Positions 61,820 through 64,000 of a stretch of DNA of 64,000 bases are shown here, in pieces. A model generated the notes under the pieces. It did not search any database and was not told the DNA's origin. It saw nothing but the letters and a program-made list of their open reading frames with translations. This DNA comes from Oribacterium sinus (lineage in GTDB: Bacteria; Bacillota; Clostridia; Lachnospirales; Lachnospiraceae), in NCBI RefSeq assembly GCF_014202695.1, contig NZ_JACHHH010000001.1, positions 354,739 through 418,738 of the forward strand. Direction: 5' to 3'. Position numbers and translations under genes: made by a program. Numbering within the stretch: position 1 is the stretch's first letter; every line of letters begins with the position of its first letter.

Positions 61820-63394
61820 ATGACATTGACTGAAATTGTAAACGGATTTAACACCACACCATTTCTATTTATCGGTTCTGGAATGTCAAGAAGATACTTA
61901 GAACTGCCAAATTGGGAAAGTTTATTAAAGCATTTTGCCACACAAATCAGAGATGATAAATTTGCGTATCAATACTATGTAAATAAGGCATCCAGTGGAA
62001 ATTCTTCTATGACCCTGCCAAGAGTTGCTTCGTTAATAGAAAATGATTTCAATGAAGAGTGGTTTAGCAATCCTGCAAAGCGTAATCTTAATGAAAAGGA
62101 ATTAGAAAGTGTAGCTAATGGTGCTTCTCCATTCAAAGCGGAAGTGGCTGCCTACATTAAACGATCCTTTTCTATAATTCCACAATATCAAAAAGAAATA
62201 GAATTATTGGAAAAAATCTCTTTAAACAGCATATCAGGAGTTATTACAACAAATTACGATACGTTTTTAGAGGATCATTTTGATGGATATAAAACTTATA
62301 TTGGACAGAGTGAGTTGATATTTTCCCCATTGCAGGGAATTGCAGAGATATATAAAATACACGGTTCAGTTGATTTGCCGGAAAGTATTGTTATAAATGA
62401 AAAAGATTATCAGATTTTTGACGAAAAGGAAAAGTATCTTGCAGCAAAGCTGATGACTATTTTTATGGAATATCCGATTATTTTTCTTGGATATTCTATA
62501 AGTGACTGTAACATTCAGCAGATTATTCGATCGATAGTAAGCTGTCTCGATACACAACAGTTACACAAACTGTCTGATCGTTTTATTTTCGTCGAATACC
62601 AACCTAATAATAACGGAATAGAGATATCTTCTTATGCGGTCATGATTGAATCAGAACCTTTGCAGATGACAAAGATTGGTCTTAGCGACTTTTCTCAATT
62701 ATATCGTGCGTTAGAAATGAAAAAAGCAAAAATGCCGGTTAGATTGCTAAGGCATTTTAAAGAGGAACTATATAATTTTGTTATTACAAATAGCCCGACT
62801 GCAACAATGCGGGTAGCTTCAATTGATGATACGAGGGTTAAAGATGAGGATTTGGTATTAGCCATCGGTAGAGCTTCAGAATTTGGGTTGAAAGGATTGA
62901 GTGGTCTTGATGCAAGTGAATGGTATAGAAATATTGTCCTTGGAGACTTGAATTTTAGTGCAGATGAACTCTTGCGATACGCTTTTCCTAAGTTACTCAA
63001 ACAAAATTCAAACAAGCTTCCGGTTAACAAGCTGTTAGTAAGTGCAAAAGAAAGTTATCCGGAGGCTGAGGAACTTGCACTTAAGTATACTTTTGATAAG
63101 ATTATTTCTAAAACTATACGGAATCAGCGACATATAGTAGAAAAGTATCATTCTGTCATGGACATCTGGAATTTAAAGTCTGCTACGATTGAGAAAAAAA
63201 CCAGGCTAGTGGCTCACCTTCCTGAGGATAAGATTTCAATTGACGAGTTGGAAACGATTCTAAAAGATTTGTTTGAGCAAAATAGAAATATCCTCTATGA
63301 AGAAACAACACCACCAGTAAAAACGAATATAAGACGTTTGATATTGATTTATGATTACTTAAAATGGGGAAAAAGAAAAGAGCCGTCTGACTAA
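61820..63394 (+). CDS. SIR2-domain protein (predicted NADase)
   Basis: 524 residues. The N-terminal SIR2-like Rossmann domain has FLFIGSGMSRRY (GSG at 19-21), VITTNYDTFLED (Asn145, Asp147) and IYKIHGSVDLP with catalytic His181, followed by IIFLGYSISDCNI. In defence systems such domains deplete NAD+ upon infection. The C-terminal ~250 residues have no recognised domain and may sense or bind the partner. Start: ATG 61811 is too close to AAGGAGG, whereas ATG 61820 is correctly spaced. It lies 72 bases after the primase-helicase gene, likely co-transcribed. Confidence 0.85.
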   Translation: MTLTEIVNGFNTTPFLFIGSGMSRRYLELPNWESLLKHFATQIRDDKFAYQYYVNKASSGNSSMTLPRVASLIENDFNEEWFSNPAKRNLNEKELESVANGASPFKAEVAAYIKRSFSIIPQYQKEIELLEKISLNSISGVITTNYDTFLEDHFDGYKTYIGQSELIFSPLQGIAEIYKIHGSVDLPESIVINEKDYQIFDEKEKYLAAKLMTIFMEYPIIFLGYSISDCNIQQIIRSIVSCLDTQQLHKLSDRFIFVEYQPNNNGIEISSYAVMIESEPLQMTKIGLSDFSQLYRALEMKKAKMPVRLLRHFKEELYNFVITNSPTATMRVASIDDTRVKDEDLVLAIGRASEFGLKGLSGLDASEWYRNIVLGDLNFSADELLRYAFPKLLKQNSNKLPVNKLLVSAKESYPEAEELALKYTFDKIISKTIRNQRHIVEKYHSVMDIWNLKSATIEKKTRLVAHLPEDKISIDELETILKDLFEQNRNILYEETTPPVKTNIRRLILIYDYLKWGKRKEPSD

Positions 63395-63588
63395 AGCATC
63401 TGTAAACAGACACCGTTCAGAGGACCCTTTTGAATCGATGCACCAATCATATCAGCATCTGCATGCAGACACCTTACTAATATAGCGCATTACATTCATT
63501 GAACTTCTTTAATCTAATTCAAAAAAAAGTTGGTGTCAAGCAATATCAGAAAAAAGAGAAAAGAATTGAAGAAAAAAGAGAGTAGAAC

Positions 63589-64000
63589 ATGTTTTTTTAT
63601 TTATACAAGAGATACCAAGTAGATATATTACAAAAGGATAGCACATTCTCTTTTAAGGATATGCAGCTATATGAAAAAATTTTTTTAGCAATGTGGATTA
63701 TTGGTTCAATGCTCATACTTGCGTTTGCTTTATTGGGATATATGATAGGTATATTTGGATCCTCTGCAATACTTATTATTGCTTTTTTGATTTTGATTAT
63801 CGGTGGAAGTAATAAATTGGAACAAAAGAGAATATTAAATGAAAAAATCGGGCCTGCTGCTGAGAAAAGAATGAATGAGATGGTTAATTTATTAAGGTCT
63901 TTTCATATTGATGTACATAATAAAAAGCAGTTGGACGAGATTATCGTAATGGCTAGAAAGGAGGAAGAATTGTATGATACATGGAAAGGATTTAGGGGAT
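63589..64000 (+). CDS. Membrane protein, partial at window end
   Basis: An open frame of ~137 codons from ATG 63589 to the window end with no stop. It starts MFFYLYKRYQVDILQKD and has two adjacent hydrophobic helices at about residues 34-56 and 58-75 (FALLGYMIGIFG, ILIIAFLILIIGG), then a charged helical part (NEKIGPAAEKRMNEMVNLL). No family recognised. The weak GAGAGTAGAAC before the ATG may serve as binding site. Possibly another defence-module membrane effector, but that is only context. Confidence 0.55.
   Translation, partial: MFFYLYKRYQVDILQKDSTFSFKDMQLYEKIFLAMWIIGSMLILAFALLGYMIGIFGSSAILIIAFLILIIGGSNKLEQKRILNEKIGPAAEKRMNEMVNLLRSFHIDVHNKKQLDEIIVMARKEEELYDTWKGFRG

Overview
The window looks like a chromosomal piece of a low-GC Gram-positive anaerobe, most likely family Lachnospiraceae (Clostridia). 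The grounds are the gene content (clpP-clpX-engB, infC-rpmI-rplT behind a leader with an attenuator, ispH next to a four-domain S1 protein, AddAB instead of RecBCD), strong AGGAGG ribosome binding sites and frequent GTG/TTG starts. A genus such as Oribacterium is possible but cannot be fixed from the sequence.

Bases 1 to about 41,320 are ordinary chromosome, essentially all on the + strand. In order: the end of rsgA, rpe and serS; a three-gene MacB-like ABC operon with a large secreted, membrane-anchored middle protein; aspartokinase; an HI0933-type flavoprotein; cmk, ispH and rpsA; a CYTH protein; tig; clpP, clpX and engB; infC, rpmI and rplT. Bases 18,900-32,200 hold a sulfur/oxyanion-flavoured block: two rhodanese lipoproteins, each followed by a TVP38/TMEM64 membrane protein, an Fe-S CCG-domain protein, a fused DUF2064/family-2 glycosyltransferase, a kinase-like protein, a YnjBCD-like ABC importer and a nucleoside hydrolase. 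Then come addB, addA and guaA. Several spacers in this half (9.7, 26.7, 29.1, 30.1, 35.7 and 39.5 kb) are made of short tandem repeats that sometimes carry stop codons or start sites.

Just after guaA and its terminator the base composition becomes markedly AT-rich and the content turns into a defence island that runs to the window end (41.3-64 kb). It holds an RX4H (HEPN-type) protein, a DUF262 protein overlapping a second RX4H protein, a Sau3AI/MutH-type restriction enzyme with a C5-cytosine methyltransferase, a broken second methyltransferase cut by an IS110-family remnant whose noncoding end could encode a bridge RNA, a 1,313-residue nuclease-STAND NTPase of Avs-like architecture, a YobI-like membrane P-loop NTPase preceded by a small ORF, a decayed SIR2 fragment, and a primase-helicase-phospholipase-D-type protein next to an intact SIR2 protein. 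Two copies of a 51-bp repeat and related hairpin leaders mark module edges. No integrase is visible; the 3' end of guaA is a known integration hotspot, which fits the boundary.

The most promising candidates for a little-described system are the AEP-primase/helicase/PLD plus SIR2 pair, the HEPN-DUF262-HEPN trio, and the rhodanese/TVP38/YnjBCD block. All functional statements rest on reading motifs by eye; no database search was run.
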